Below are positions 24,550-38,019 of a DNA stretch of 64,000 nucleotides, in pieces. Below the pieces are notes generated by a model. It saw nothing but the letters and a program-made list of their open reading frames with translations. It ran no database searches and was not told the DNA's origin. Origin of the DNA: Hofstenia miamia (lineage: Eukaryota; Xenacoelomorpha; Acoela); NCBI GenBank assembly GCA_004352715.1, contig SCFE01000110.1:1191796-1255795 (forward strand), in the 5' to 3' direction. Within the stretch, counting starts at the first letter, position 1, and each line of letters begins with the position of its first letter. The translations under genes and the position numbers were made by a program.

Positions 24550-24775
24550 GTTGTATTGAAAGAAATGGTGTCCAAGCAATTCAATGTAAGATCATTTTGC
24601 AATCCCAGACATGTTATAAACCCGTTTCTACGACCACAACAACCATTCATGCATTCAGCGCGAGCTATCCAACCTGAACTCAGTAATGGCACAAATCAAA
24701 TTATCCCAAAACACCAATCCAAAAATGAAATAATTCAAAATTCTTCACAATTTACAAGACTGATCTTGAAGTACC
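24550..24775 (+). other. Exon-like open frame, unidentified
   Basis: After a TATATTTCAG acceptor-like site at about 24550, a frame stays open for roughly 75 codons with a non-AT-biased translation, for example VSKQFNVRSFCNPRHVINPF, then HSARAIQPELSNGTNQIIPK. No family is recognised and no partner exon was found, so a gene cannot be claimed. Confidence 0.25.
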
Positions 24776-25459
24776 ATTTTTTCACTTATGTTATTTCTAT
24801 TAATAATTTCCATAGGATTCTATTCGCAGAACAATTAGTCAACAACTCCTGAGCGACTAAATTGTTCTTGTAGGTTAGGCTGCGAAACATACAAATCAAT
24901 TGCAAAGTAATCGTGACTGTTTTAGTTTGCAGCGGATGAATTATGTGTTTCTTTTTTTGATCAAAAAATATATATCTTTGCTTGGATGATTTTCCAAGAT
25001 TTGTGATCAATTTTTGGAACATTATGGCCATTTTCATAAAATCTCAAAACTTAAACTAGTTATTCAGGATGCGGATTGGACTCTTATAAATTACATGATT
25101 GGTTTGTAATATGTATATATTATTTTTAAAAACGGACGTTGCTACTTTAAAAAGGGGAAAATAAAGAAAGGAGTAGACTTGTCAATTAATAAAGTGCTTG
25201 AAGTTTGCAGTTAGTTATAGCAATCAGAAAAGCATTTAAAATAAACACTGTTAGACCTTTAAATTATTTAAGCATATGCGTAAGTTTTGGACATCTCTCC
25301 AATACTTATGTGATTATATATCATATCAAATACAAAGAAGAACATTTATTAGGATCATTAAAGAAAAAGTCAACTATTAGGAAAGTCATTCACGCAAGCT
25401 CAATGGAATACATTGGAACAAGTAACCAAAATAAATTCGTTCTGAAGAAACATTCCATG

Positions 25460-26060
25460 CATTCAATGTTACTTTAGTTATATAGATGACACATTCAATA
25501 TTTATAATACCAAATAGTTATTAACAACAAAGATGAGGCAAACGTAATGTTGAATAATCTAAAAAATCTTCTAGCAGAAGTTCAATTTACCATGGAATAT
25601 GAAAACATAATTTTCTGCATGTTACAATATATAACTTTAATGATCACTATAAAACAAGTTGCCGTTTTAGAAACACAAATTTAGGCTCATGCATTCCATT
25701 TTTTCAAATTGCAAGAAATAATACAAAATGAAAATATTTGCAGCACTATTTCATTGGACAAAAACAACATCTTAAAATTACAAACATCTAATAAATGCAA
25801 CAGATTGAACTATCTAAATCTTAAATACTATTTCGTTAAGCTCATTAAAAAAGTCAACCAAGATGCTTAAAGAAAGCAACAAGGAACAGCTTCTTGAAGG
25901 AGACAATTATATGAACAGCAATTATCTAAGATATTTAAAACTTCCGTATTAATGCAACCAAGAATACCAAATTTTAAATTCACCGAAATTGTCCCACTAT
26001 TAACATCATGTACAAAAAAATCTTCATCAAAGAGATCTCATAACTAAGAAATTAGTTCTC
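25460..26060 (+). mobile_element. Decayed Penelope-like reverse transcriptase fragment
   Basis: Near 25470 the plus strand reads YIDDTFNIYNTK, the Y-x-D-D catalytic block. It is followed by DEANVMLNNLKNLLAEVQ then FTMEYEN (about 25530-25605), as in Penelope-like RTs (DEAN-x-LL-x-x-LN, then I-x-FTME). Further downstream the frame is destroyed. The upstream sequence 25240-25460 may be an older part of the same element. Confidence 0.55.
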
Positions 26061-26099
26061 CTGTAAACTTAGCAATATGAATGTGATGATTGCAATAAA

Positions 26100-28130
26100 T
26101 CATGCATTAAGGGAACTACTTAACTCTAATTGCACTAAGGGGGCGCGATTGGGCCCCAAAGCGTTTTTGTCCATAACTTTGCTTAAAATTAATTTTAGCT
26201 GATTTTTTCTGGGAACAAGATAAAGTTTTGTTCAGGGCCTGTGTCAAAGAGAGTCTGAAAAAATTCAAAAGTTTTTTGGTGCAACATGTAAATAAAGCAA
26301 TTCAATTTATTGAGTCATCATTCTTAAGGGTCAGGCTGGTCCAAAAAAATTTTTAGGGTCGAAACATTTTTTACAGGGGAGCGGTCCCTATATACTTTCA
26401 GTTTTTATTGATTTGTCGTCCCTGGGCCCAACGTAGCAATAAAATATTAGCAAAAAAATAGTTCCTTTTATAAAGCAAGGGTTTTAGAAGGTCCATGGTG
26501 ATAATCAGTGCCATACATTCATCAGACGTGAAATTTTCATTTGATGCTGTATTTTGAATACAGTGAGACAATAGTTACTAAATATGATAATATACCATAT
26601 AAAACGTGGCCTAATTTACGTGGGGCATTAATGCTGGACCCGGCTGGAAAATGGCAAACTTTTAGGATGGTGCAAGGAGGGTTATTGCCTGTGAAATTTT
26701 TTCCCATTTTCTTAACTTTGTTGAACTTTGACCTTGAAAGTGACCTTAATATACATTATGGATTTGATTTTTGAAACATAAATAATTGAATTTATTTCAA
26801 ATTCATTTATTTATTTTTGGAAATGTCATTTTATACAAAATTATGAAAATGGCTGCCGTGATTGCGTAATACTGGGTGGCCATAAAAGTATAGTTTTGTT
26901 TTCCATTTAGAGTAAGTTTTTAACAATGACTAAAAGGAATATGAGTTAAATAAACTGTTTTCAGTGCTCAATTAATTTGGGTTCATATTAAACTATATTT
27001 TTCCAAAAATTGCCGACGTCGTAGCAAATGAATATATTTTTTTGAAAATTGGCAAATATGTATTTGAAAGGTGTATCTTTTACTGTGTTAAAGCTCATTA
27101 CTTCATTTTTAATAGCTTTAAAATAAAATAAGGGTAGCCTAATCTCCCTCTCAGTGCGTTTCTAACATTTTATACCTTAGTGCGTATAGGGTTAAAGACA
27201 TTTCGGAACAAAAATGAAAGAACGCATAAGAGAACACTTAAGCAAAAAATTACAGAATTATGGTACTCGTACAAGATACAGGCAATCTAAGAAATATAAA
27301 ATTAATACGAGGATAACTGTGACATATCATTTATTAAAATTAATTTAAAAAAATAATATTACAATTGTAATATTCAAATTATATATATAAGAATAATTTA
27401 TGCAAAATTAGATTACATTGTTAGTATTGCCTTGAAACTACTAATATTCCGATTTGTGATTACATTTTTTATGTTGCTTCTAAAAATTGTTCTCAAGTCT
27501 AATCAAATTAAAAACATTCAATTTATATTTACTTTACGCAAAATTATTAGCACATTTTTAAAGAATATATACTAGGACATGTTTAGCAATATTCAGTGTA
27601 TTTGATTTATCAAATATTAATTTGTGAGTATTGAATATCAATTCTTAAATGTTTTTGGTTTGCTTTAGAAACATCAGCTTAATTAGCATTGTTTGCAATT
27701 ACAGGACTGTCCATGTGGCAGAAATTTGATCTTCCATCCTACGAAATTTGCTATATTTTCAAAATAAAACAAGTAATTACTGCATGAACTACAATTTGTA
27801 ATTTCAAAACTAGCATTATAATTATTATTTTGCTTAGATGCTCACCATCAAGAGTAAGGCATTCCATTTATCGTAAAGTGTGGCTTAACATATCAATCGA
27901 AATACATGTAATTTATCTACGGATGCTTAGTTTAAAATTCTTTGTTGTGTAGAGTATACTCGATAAGGTAACGAAACAGAGAACAGTCAACCAGGGTTAG
28001 ATCTGATGACATGAATGGATAACAGATTTCACGAAACTCAAAATGAAATGTCTTTGATCCTATTGTTGTCAGTAAAAGTTGAGCTGAATAACTAATGGCA
28101 TCATCTCTCAGATAAAGCCTTTGCAACTAG
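26100..28130. other. Non-coding stretch with possible transposon remnant
   Basis: No gene is seen. A plus-strand 77-codon frame at 26541-26774 and a somewhat GC-richer area (26130-26440) may derive from a mobile element. Short matching ends tgcactaagg (26131) and its complement near 27175-27184 are suggestive only. Confidence 0.3.
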
Positions 28131-28216
28131 GGAAGAAAGAAAGTATTCAAGATGTGATTGTAATCTGCTTAACCATTTTTGTTCTCGAAAAAATTCGCAA
28201 ATGAATATACATGAAT

Positions 28217-28300
28217 CTATATATATATATATATATATNNNNNNNNNNNNNNNNNNNNNNNNNNNNNNNNNNNNNNNNNNNNNNNNNNNNNNNACATGAA

Positions 28301-28336
<36 letters not shown>
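28217..28336. repeat. (TA)n-flanked gap (55 N)
   Basis: (TA)n arrays, each preceded by acatgaatcta, flank the gap at 28239-28293. Confidence 0.95.
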
Positions 28337-28341
<5 letters not shown>

Positions 28342-28839
28342 TTTTTTGAATATATACATGTATATGAATTTCCTATTTAAATTTGTAAAAGCATTTTTAC
28401 GAGAATAAAAACACTATATAATAACAATGATAATATGCAAAAATCAAAATTAAATATATTGATTAGTTCATTATTTTTTATTAAACTTATTGTCTTTGAA
28501 TGCTCCCATCAAATTAACTCAATATAGAGATCCAATTGTACTGTTAATAATTAATGATTTAGTAAGCGATTATTGAAAATCTATTCTGCATTTTGAATTA
28601 GTTAATTAAAGCATGAATTTAACTCAATACAAACAATAAATATTCATTGATTTTATCCTTTATATAGTTATAAAAAAGATAAATCAATGAATAACAGCAT
28701 GGGTATATATGAAATCTATAGTCATTGATGCGCAGTTGTGGTATTATACATTGCTGATTGATAGAAGAATAACATAATTTATTGGCTTTAATCAAGGGTA
28801 TTCAAAATTGGCGTCAAGTAAACAATTTTATTCTTAATG

Positions 28840-29300
28840 AACAAAATTCCCAAAAAATTATCATTTTGTTCAATCGCAAGCATGTAGGGCCAACTACAGT
28901 TTCTTTCATCATATGACTAAGAAGCATCACCATATTGGAATTTATTATAGATGACAAACTTTGTTTCAAGAACCATATGCATCATCAGGTCAAGAAACAT
29001 ACCAGAACTGTTTATCTCATTAAGAAGCTTCTTTCTTTAACTGTTTCATTTTCCAATGCATAAAGATTAAATAAATGTCTTTTTCTTCCTTAGTTGACTT
29101 ATTGCATTACAGTTTGGGAAGAAACAAATAGACTATGTATCCTTGAGAAAATCCAAAATAGATTCATAAATTGTAATATCATTACTAAGTATACTCCCTG
29201 TTCATAAATTTTTTTTTCAAGAGATACAGCAACCTACAATATAACATCAAATTTCTGACCATTCCTTAAAAGAAATCATCTCCAAACGCGAAAGTTCCAC
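28840..29300 (+). mobile_element. Non-LTR retrotransposon RT C-terminal fragment
   Basis: The plus-strand frames contain LEFIIDDKLCFKNHMHHQVK then VYLIKKLLSLTVSFSN, LTYCITVWEETNR, and LEKIQNRFINC. This is the post-catalytic region of LINE reverse transcriptases (the L-G-V-x-I-D-x-x-L-x-F-x-x-H-I block, then L-x-Y-x-x-x-x-W and LQ-x-R). Stops and frameshifts are frequent, so it is a dead 5'-truncated copy. Confidence 0.65.
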
Positions 29301-30220
29301 ATAAAAGCGCCTACGTGAACGAAACCCATAAACAGATCTCCAAGGCTCCCTAACATTTTTACATATGATACCAAACATATATTAAAATATTTTATCTGTC
29401 TATCTGTAATTCAGATCTAAGATGTAAGGCCATGCAGCCGAACATTCAGCTCCCAAGTTTTCCCATAAATTTTGGCCTGGTAGTAATTCAAATAGATTTC
29501 ATTTGATTTCCATTGTGTTTTTATAACTATTCATCTATATATGCTTAGGAAATTGCCTGAAAGAAGAAATTTGATATCCAAACTAGCCGCATGTTAATGG
29601 CCAAACTTTAGGGTTAAATACTTGACTGGATGGCCTTATATATAAATTGATGTTGGTTTTAATTGTTCGTTCAAAGACGTTATGATATAATTTATTTTCA
29701 TTTGTTTAATATATTCAGAAGATCTATATTATTTTTAGCATCATTTCTTTGAATTTGTAACGATTGTATGTTATTATTTTGTTTTCAGTATAATCAATTA
29801 AAGTTAGGAAGTAACTTTTTTTACTGAATTATATCGATTTTTAGAATTATTATGATGACAAACGCATAATTTATAGTTTTTATTTTTAAAACCTGTAGCA
29901 AGTTTGTCGACCCAATCTGTGGATGTCAATGAGTATACCAGAAAATATCAACTAAGCATATTATGGTGCCCAATAGGTCGATGTTGATAATAGTATTCAT
30001 AACTGCAAACGGGCCTGCGGGAAACCGGATCACTGGGTCAGTGATTTTTTGGGTCAAACAGCCCTTAAAAACTCCGTGTCACATTTTATAAATTATCAAG
30101 TGAATATACACAAAAATGATTTATATATTGTGGCATCGGGAACTGGTTCTTAGTATCGGCCAGACCAAGTATTTTCGGTTTAGCTTGTAATTTGTAAATA
30201 TGTTTATTAAAATTTGTATA

Positions 30221-31487
30221 CCGGGCTTTGCAAAAGTCCTGACCCTTTTTTACATTTTATCTTCATGAGTGTATAAATTTTTTTTAAAAGATCAAATAAA
30301 ACAACCATTGTAATGTTTTATTCTATTATCATCTAAACAACATATTTATTCAATACAGCCGCCCTTAGCAGCAATAACACGGTTCAATCGTGGTCAGAAG
30401 TCCTTACAAACACTATGGATATAGTCCTTTTTCATTGGGGCCCATGTGCTGTTCACGGAAGCTTTCAGCTCCTCAATTTTGTTGTGGCGAACTTTGCAGG
30501 CGTTGTCCTCAACATGCGGCACACACTATAGTCCAACGGATTAAGATCTGGCGACTGTGGGGGCCAGAAATCCTTTCTCCAGAAAGTCATGTTTTGGTTC
30601 ATCCTGTCTTGGACCGTTTTGGAAGTCTGCGCTGGAGCACCATCCTGCTGAAACACATAGTTTCCACCATTGACGATTTTTCTGATCCAAGGAAGAACTT
30701 TTGTGGCCAAGATATCCCTGCAATCAGCGCCTGTCAACCTCTAACCTCCCTTGAACCACACTGGCGGCTTCTTTTCCCCCATTGGATGTCACAACGCCAA
30801 GCATCATAACAGATGCCGGATGCTTGGATGTGGTGACGTAACGAAAGTCAGAGATGTCTTGGCAAAAACTTACAACTCTATCATTTTGGTTTGTTGATGA
30901 AAGATCCACGGTAAATATCTTCTCATCTGAAAAAATGAGGACTCGGTTGCCATGACTTTTCATGTCAATGAGAAGGCGGGAACATCGCTTATGTCGCTTG
31001 TGAAGTGAGGAATGGTCTTTTAAGACGCTTCAGACTCTTCCCACCTCACTTTTTACAGCTCTTGAAACGGTGGCCACTGAAATTTTCTTCTTCTTCGCAA
31101 ATTCGGTCATTTTCAGTTTTTGATCTTTCAGAAAGGCTTTTCGGACATTTTTCCGTTGAATTATTTGCGGTCTTCCAGATCGAGGTCGATCTTTAAGGCT
31201 CTCATTGTTCTTTAGGCGATTTGCAACCCGTTTCACCGTGGATAAACTAAGTTCTGCAACTTAACAATGTCCGCTTTATTGTGTCCCGCACAAAGGCGAG
31301 CTGATATTTTTATCCTTTTTGCTTCCATTTCTAAACTTAAGTAACTTAGACACTATTACCAGTTTTATATATAATCTGGAAGAAAGCAGTGCAGTTATTA
31401 GACACTATAAACAAAATTGATAAAGAGATTTGCAATAACTTCAATTTTTTTTAAAAGAAAAGGATTCAGGACTTTTACAAAGCCCGG
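30221..31487 (-). mobile_element. Nearly complete mariner/Tc1-superfamily element with TIRs
   Basis: Ends CCGGGCTTTGCAAAAGTCCT (30221) and the inverted match ending AGCCCGG (31487) are flanked by TA on both sides; length about 1.27 kb. The single transposase gene lies on the minus strand. An N-terminal helix-turn-helix with GRP linker is at about 31236-31030 (DRPRSGRPQII, then SVATVSRAV), the first Asp in LIFSDEKIF (about 30930), the second in FQQDGAPAQTS (about 30640) and the third in SPDLNPLDY (about 30540). The frame is broken by at least one stop and one shift, so this copy is inactive. Confidence 0.9.
30465..31236 (-). pseudogene. Mariner-type transposase pseudogene
   Basis: Three minus-strand pieces together cover the transposase: 31236-31030 (DNA-binding helix-turn-helix), 30963-30724 (first catalytic Asp) and 30737-30465 (second and third Asp). 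The first two share a frame but are separated by a stop, and the third is in another frame. There are 36 residues between the second and third Asp, not the 34 of classical mariner or 37 of maT. Normally such an enzyme would cut and paste its own TIR element at TA sites; this copy cannot make the full protein. Confidence 0.85.
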
Positions 31488-31572
31488 TATAAGACCAAGC
31501 ATTTATTGTAAATAGAGAACAGTTTTAGCTACGTTCAATTTTCAAGTGGACTTGCGTGAATCCCAGCAATGT

Positions 31573-31573
<1 letters not shown>

Positions 31574-31605
<32 letters not shown>

Positions 31606-31863
31606 NNNNNNNNNNNNNNNNNNNNNNNNNNNNNNNNNNNNNNNNNNNNNNNNNNNNNNNNNNNNNNNNNNNNNNNNNNNNNNNNNNNNNNNNNNNNNNN
31701 NNNNNNNNNNNNNNNNNNNNNNNNNNNNNNNNNNNNNNNNNNNNNNNNNNNNNNNNNNNNNNNNNNNNNNNNNNNNNNNNNNNNNNNNNNNNNNNNNNNN
31801 NNNNNNNNNNNNNNNNNNNNNNNNNNNNNNNNNNNNNNNNNNNNNNNNNNNNNNNNNNNNNNN

Positions 31864-31894
<31 letters not shown>
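31574..31894. repeat. (TA)n-flanked gap (258 N)
   Basis: (TA)n borders the gap at 31606-31863, about 90 bp past the end of the mariner-type element. Confidence 0.95.
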
Positions 31895-31895
<1 letters not shown>

Positions 31896-32954
31896 TTCGA
31901 AAAAATTTATTGGGTTAGGCAATGCATTTTTTAAATTCGATATTCTACATGTAAAGTATCTAAATTTTATTTCTTCGTTTATTTTAAGAATATTAAAATA
32001 TGTTTAAAAAATTTTTGCAAGAATCAATTCTTGTTTTTAATATTAATTTTTACAACATTTTGCAACAAATAATTTAAGACTAATGCAGACTTTTTGAGAT
32101 CAGAAAATCAGTTCTAGATTGGTCGGGAAGCTCACTGGCTGCCAATCCCATAACAAATTAATGAAGCATCACAAAACAATGGTTAAGGCATGTAATAATT
32201 GAAGCAAAATACGAAATTTTTTGCATTTGGACCATGATGAAACAATGTATTCACTTTAATTGATGTGTAGTTATGTTGAATTTGAGCAATTATTAATGCT
32301 AATTTTGTGAAATTGTGTTAAATAAAGTCTTCTATTTAGTGTATTTGAGAATATTGTTACCATCGTATTTTGCAAGGTTGCTTTCATAATTTTAAATTGC
32401 GCAAATTTTAAAGCTTGTCCAAACAATTTTCAAAAGATTGTATATATGGAAATATCTATGCTTTGAACAGAGTAGTTAGCCGGCAACAGCTAATGTCACC
32501 TGGCCGATTTCTGGTTATGTTTTTGACCGTCACACTTTAATTGAATTGTATGTTTGTTCTATACAGGTATTTCACTAGTGGGAAATCTCATGTTTTTCTC
32601 GACTGCTATTTTAATTTGAATGTGTTCGAAACTCAAAATCCTTAAAATTGGATTTCAGAGTACTACAATATTACAAGCAACACAACCGCTCAAACTTCAT
32701 TACCCAAACTTCATTATTTTAAAGTTTTTCGATTTTTCTAGTGTAACTACATATTCAAATACAATCACAGATTGTAGAAGAACAACATTTAAATATTCTC
32801 TTTGCACTCAAAGCTATATATATATATATATATATATATATANNNNNNNNNNNNNNNNNNNNNNNNNNNNNNNNNNNNNNNNNNNNNNNNNNNNNNNNNN
32901 NNNNNNNNNNNNNNNNNNNNNNNNNNNNNNNNNNNNNNNNNNNNNNTATATACT

Positions 32955-32995
<41 letters not shown>

Positions 32996-35900
32996 CGAAA
33001 TCCAATGAGTCAACACCAATATTAGTTTCCTGAATTATGTAAATTTTTGTTCTTTTGAAAATAATAATGCCGTAATAATTTTTCAATAACTGCAATGTAA
33101 AAAATTACAAAAAGTGCGTTTGCGTTAGCTTCTGACAAAGATCGTAAATGTGTTATATTTTTTATATTCTTTGGAAAGAATTTTAAATTGAACGAACAAT
33201 TATTAATTGGAATGGCATGAAGTCTTTTATATTTTATGCCATAAATGAAATATTTTAAGTTCAATTAAAAATTGTACATAGCACAAACAACTTCGGTTTT
33301 TCATATTTTGATTTTATTTTGACTTCGAAATCAGTGTAATTTAAGAATGTAATTTAAAATCTAATAAATTTCATCGAACATTGGGAATTACGATAATGTA
33401 ATTATTGCACAACATTATTAATTTGCAAAAATTATTAAAAGTTTTTCTGGATGCTGAGTTTTCCTCAAGAATCTAGTTGTTTGTAAATGTAGTAACAGTT
33501 CTATGTAAATAAAATAGCAGTTCTCTTTAATAACCATAGTAATGGTAATAAGTTATAATGATGGTGCTAATACAAAAGTAATATAATTTCGAAACAATCA
33601 TATTTCCCAATAAAATTTGTGTAAACACGCTATATATGTTACATGGGATGGCCCTGGAGAGATTTAGAATTAATTTGAAATTTACATAGTTTAATTTGAA
33701 CTTGGGTTAAATTAAATTGAAAGTAAAAAGGTATAGTTCTTTAATCATTTTTATGATGTGAAAATTATAAAAAGATACTTGACATCTGTCAACATATTCT
33801 TCGTTTAAAGAGTTCCATCTATCAAAGATATCAATCAAATTTCTGAAAGGAATAAATTATGAATGTACTATATTTTAAATGTTTAGATAGAATTATCTTT
33901 AGCAACGAATGAGAAGAAAACGAAAAAATTCTATTCAAATTTCAAATTACTATGATTGACAATCAAATCTTATCGAATTAAATAAAAATGGATTACATCA
34001 AATACTGTCATAAATATTCAATTTCTATCACGAACTATTTACAAATTTCCTAAAAACTTAATTGCATTATAGGGTATTTATCTTTTCAGAATGGCGTCAT
34101 TTTGATTTCGAAATTGAAACTCCGTGAAGCTTTAAGATCAAGCATTTCGGCTAAAATTAAAGTTATTAATAATTTCTTAATCAAATGCTTCCTCATAAAT
34201 TTGCTAACATACTAATATGAGCATTTCCCTATGAACTCCTTTGAATAAAGCTGTACAAAATCTCTTTTGCCTTAATTAGAGAGTGACTGAAAGAGGAGAT
34301 AAGATTTCGAAATTCTAAGCTGCTAAGTATATTATAGGGAATATTTTGCGACATATGAAAATAAAATTTTTTTCTGATAACTGCAATAGTGTTAAGAGCA
34401 CATTTATCAATCAAATTGATCTATTTACCAAATAATTTAGACAATTTTTATATACAATGATAATGAAATAAAATTAATTTGATGCGTGAGTGAAAGAAAT
34501 CGCATTGTTGTTTTTTGGTAAAACAGTTTTTGAGAAAGTGTGTCAGGGAGTTTTTCTTAATATTCAGACTATTATACATTGATTGTGGCATGAAAAAATT
34601 ATTATTGGATTGATAATGCAGAAATATGAGATTTGCTTGAATTGATATTCAGTAGTGTTCAGGGTTTTGGCCGGTTTATTGAATTAAAAGATTGCATTTG
34701 TTTATCATTTGTTTAATATTGGATGAAACGACGATTGATATAACTGCATTGGCAAATTTTTGGAAATGTGGGGTCATAGTATTGAATGCTGAGGGAAAGA
34801 AATCGTTAGTCATAGAATACATTTTCAATTTTAATTGCATCTTCACTAAGAGTCATGCGTACATTTTTATTAACGCCTATTACTTTTTTGAGCTCATACA
34901 CCATCAATATCATATCAATGGTAGATGACAGATAAATAATTTAATAACAATAATCTAAGACATTGGTGAATCATTTGCAATATTGTTTATTTCTTATCTT
35001 AAAGTTAGATCTCAACTTACCAAATTCAATTGTGTTTCATCGGATTACCAGAAGGATGCGTTTTAAGATCTGTTTTAATTATTCTATTTTAATAGCTTTG
35101 GAAAACTTTACAACATTCCAATTCTTTGAAGTTCCTTTTTTGCTGTTCATTATTAATTAGTTCTTCCACTGATTGCACTTAGTCCAATATAATTCACACT
35201 AAGCACTGGACATGGAATGATTGATTAAATTTTTATATTGAATAGACAAAGCTACATTTAAATTTTAAGTCTCAAAATTTATACAGTGAAAAGGAATAAT
35301 AATTTATAGTACCTTTGCAGCCGAGGCTTTTTATTTCTCACTTGATAGTGAGTGGACCGGGTCGACCCTCCCGCCGACTCAATTGTACCGGGCAGTGGAA
35401 CGGGGAGTGTTAAATCTGTCAACGCAAAACACTACTGTAAATTATTATTTTTCTCAGCAATCCGTCACAATATTTTAAATTTATGTTTTAAAATGCGTGA
35501 ATTACATTGTTAATTTACACTTTTTTACTATTTTACTAAAGTGAAAAGCCTACAATCGATCTTACGCTATCCTAAGCCATAAGTTATACAACATTCCATT
35601 TTTGCTTTAATTGTCCAAATCATTAAAAAATTTGCACATGATAATCTTTTTCATGAATTTATAGTTTATGTTTAAGTAGTTGCATTTGAATGTTTCAAAT
35701 TATTTCATGCGAATATCTGAAATCAAACAGCCTCTTCAATATAGAAAAAAATTTACGAACCTACACATTAGATTGCTTTGGATCTCTTGCTAAACTTAGG
35801 ACACCTTCCATTTCTATGGGTTGATTTAATGATTATCCTTAAAATTTTAAATGCTTATGATGGCTTCGAAATGTGAACTGAGCAAATTTTTGCACTAAGT

Positions 35901-36580
35901 AATTACTAGATGCTTTAAGAAAAAAATGGCACCACATCTTTGGAAGATAAGAAGGTATTCAAATGAAGTTTTTCCTGTAAATTTCATCCTTAGAGCAATT
36001 GAATTAAATTCTTGTAAAACCTCATTTTTTTCTAGAATGTACAAAGATTGAATTTTTAGTTAGATTATATAGTTAACTGTAAACTTTGTTGAATATGTAG
36101 GTATGCACAGACAGAGCCTGCTGAGTTACCCATTAAGAATAAAGTTACACTTTTGTGAATTGCCTTGATGTATTTTATAAAACAATTTAATTATAGTGTT
36201 ATATCGTCAAAGGGGGCATTAAAAATTTATCCATAAGCTTTTGTATACCAAAACTCCTTTGTTAAGCCCATCTTTTTTTTTGAGAAAAGATATTTATAAT
36301 TTACTTTTGAGTGCGGCAATGCTTTAGTTAATATTCAACCAATAGAACCTCAACCTGGCATTGTAGTAAATAATGCATTAATCACAATGCTCAAAAATTG
36401 CTTCAAAGCAATTCTTGAAACATTTATTTATTATCAAGCTCAAGTCTAATTCTTTGTTAATGCAGCTGCAAAAATTAGTGTACATGCGTTTATGAAAATA
36501 TTATATTGCTAGTTGAAGCAGCTTTTCTTTAATGAATCTCTTCAAGAAAGATATTTTTACAAATAAATAGGAGACTAGTT
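31895..36580. other. Gene-poor AT-rich stretch
   Basis: Two (TA)n-flanked gaps border or interrupt this region. No ORF has recognisable content or splice support. A GC-rich patch at 35335-35410 (accgggtcgaccctcccgcc) stands out but is unidentified. Confidence 0.4.
32815..32993. repeat. (TA)n-flanked gap (104 N)
   Basis: (TA)n borders the gap at 32843-32946. Confidence 0.95.
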
Positions 36581-36984
36581 AAAACCTGAGGATTACGCTT
36601 TTGCTAAGACACACTTGCCACAGCCTCCTGGGTGCTGGAGCACGCATCTCTATGACTAATATTGTTTCTATGAATGAAGCCAAAACAATTTTACGTATTG
36701 TGACCGAAAATTGGAAAAATTTTATTTAATTATATAAAATTATTATATAATATTTAAGTTATTTCAAATTTCCATAAATGTAATTTTGATCAAATCAAAA
36801 ATCAGATCTAGATCATTGTAATTGCATTTTTTGAACAGTATCATTAAATTTTAATAAATTAAAAATTTATTTCATTGCTATCTCTGAGGTAAAGCATATC
36901 AAAGAAAGTAATCGTAGTATTTTAGAACATATTATTTTGATGATCATCAATTATCTTCCAATCTTACAATTATTAAAAACTTTT

Positions 36985-37270
36985 GATACCATCTCTCAAC
37001 GATAAATCAGACAAATTTATACTGCAAGCAGTTACCCTAATGGTTTCTTGCACTGGATGACTTCATGCCTGTCTAATCGTAGTTTTCGGGTCAAACTTGA
37101 TATTGTAAATCGTAACATCCCTCCAAATTAAATTTTAGGACAGTGTACCTTCTGTGTTTATTTAGTTGATCTGTATCCATCTAATTCAACAGAAGCTCAC
37201 ATTGAATTTAATACCACCTCTGATATCATATATTGCTAAAACTGAATCATTCTAAATCTTATCGAATTGT
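36985..37270 (+). mobile_element. Non-LTR retrotransposon RT core fragment
   Basis: A plus-strand frame with stops reads FDTISQ (about 36985), then GFLHWMTSCLSNRSFRVKLD (about 37040) and GQCTFCVYLVDLYPSN (about 37140). These match the LINE RT blocks F-D-x-V-x-H, then W-x-x-x-L-x-x-R-x-x-x-V, and G-S-V-L-G-P-x-L-F-x-x-Y-I-N-D-L in a decayed form. It ends before any YADD motif. Confidence 0.55.
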
Positions 37271-38019
37271 GATAGGAAAATGTGAATTATAAAGAACAAG
37301 CCGTTTTTCCACATATACAAGGTATTTTCTCCAACTGTATTAGTAAATTTGAAAATCGTGCGACACTGTCTATAGCGGAACATGCTTTAATGCAATGTTG
37401 AGAACTTCAGTTAAAACGCATTGCTGTGGCTGGAGATGTTGAAAAGCTTAACAATTTTTCTTTGAAAATTTCTAATTTTAAAAAAAAATTAAAATCTCTC
37501 CATACCTATTTTTCATGGATTTATAAAGTTTTAAGCCTAAGGAAGCAACAGAAAACTACGAATTTTTCTTGATAAGATAGCCCATTATATCAAAGTCAGA
37601 GACTTTCTTATCTACTTTAGTAATTAGAAATGTGATCGTATAGGAGATCTTAGTAATATAATCTTTCATTTCATTGGTATATATTGAATCTTAGTTAAGA
37701 ACTTAAAGCCATGGGCTGTTTCTTTGTAGATGCATTTATCTGATGTGTAAATATTAGTTTATTGTCAATTTAATTTTAATAATTGCAAAAATAATGTTTT
37801 CTACAAAACATATTGATTTTAGAAGTTCAATATTCTTCCTCCATTGCTAACTAAACATTCAATATGCCTGCTCTTTTGTTCTTTGATAAAATGATTGATG
37901 CATAACTATTTGATTATTAGATATTCCTGAAGGCTCATACATTATGTAATCAATTAATGAGAATATACTGGACCTAAAATGAGTTGATGTTGTCTTATTT
38001 ATTAATTCAGAGAAGGAAT

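Noticed and set aside
30390-30809. 139-residue plus-strand ORF with balanced composition
   Set aside because: It is antisense to the mariner-type transposase pseudogene, whose DDE motifs and TIRs explain the region.
22500-35410. tRNA or tRNA-derived SINE in the GC-rich patches
   Set aside because: No convincing A-box and B-box pair or cloverleaf could be drawn.
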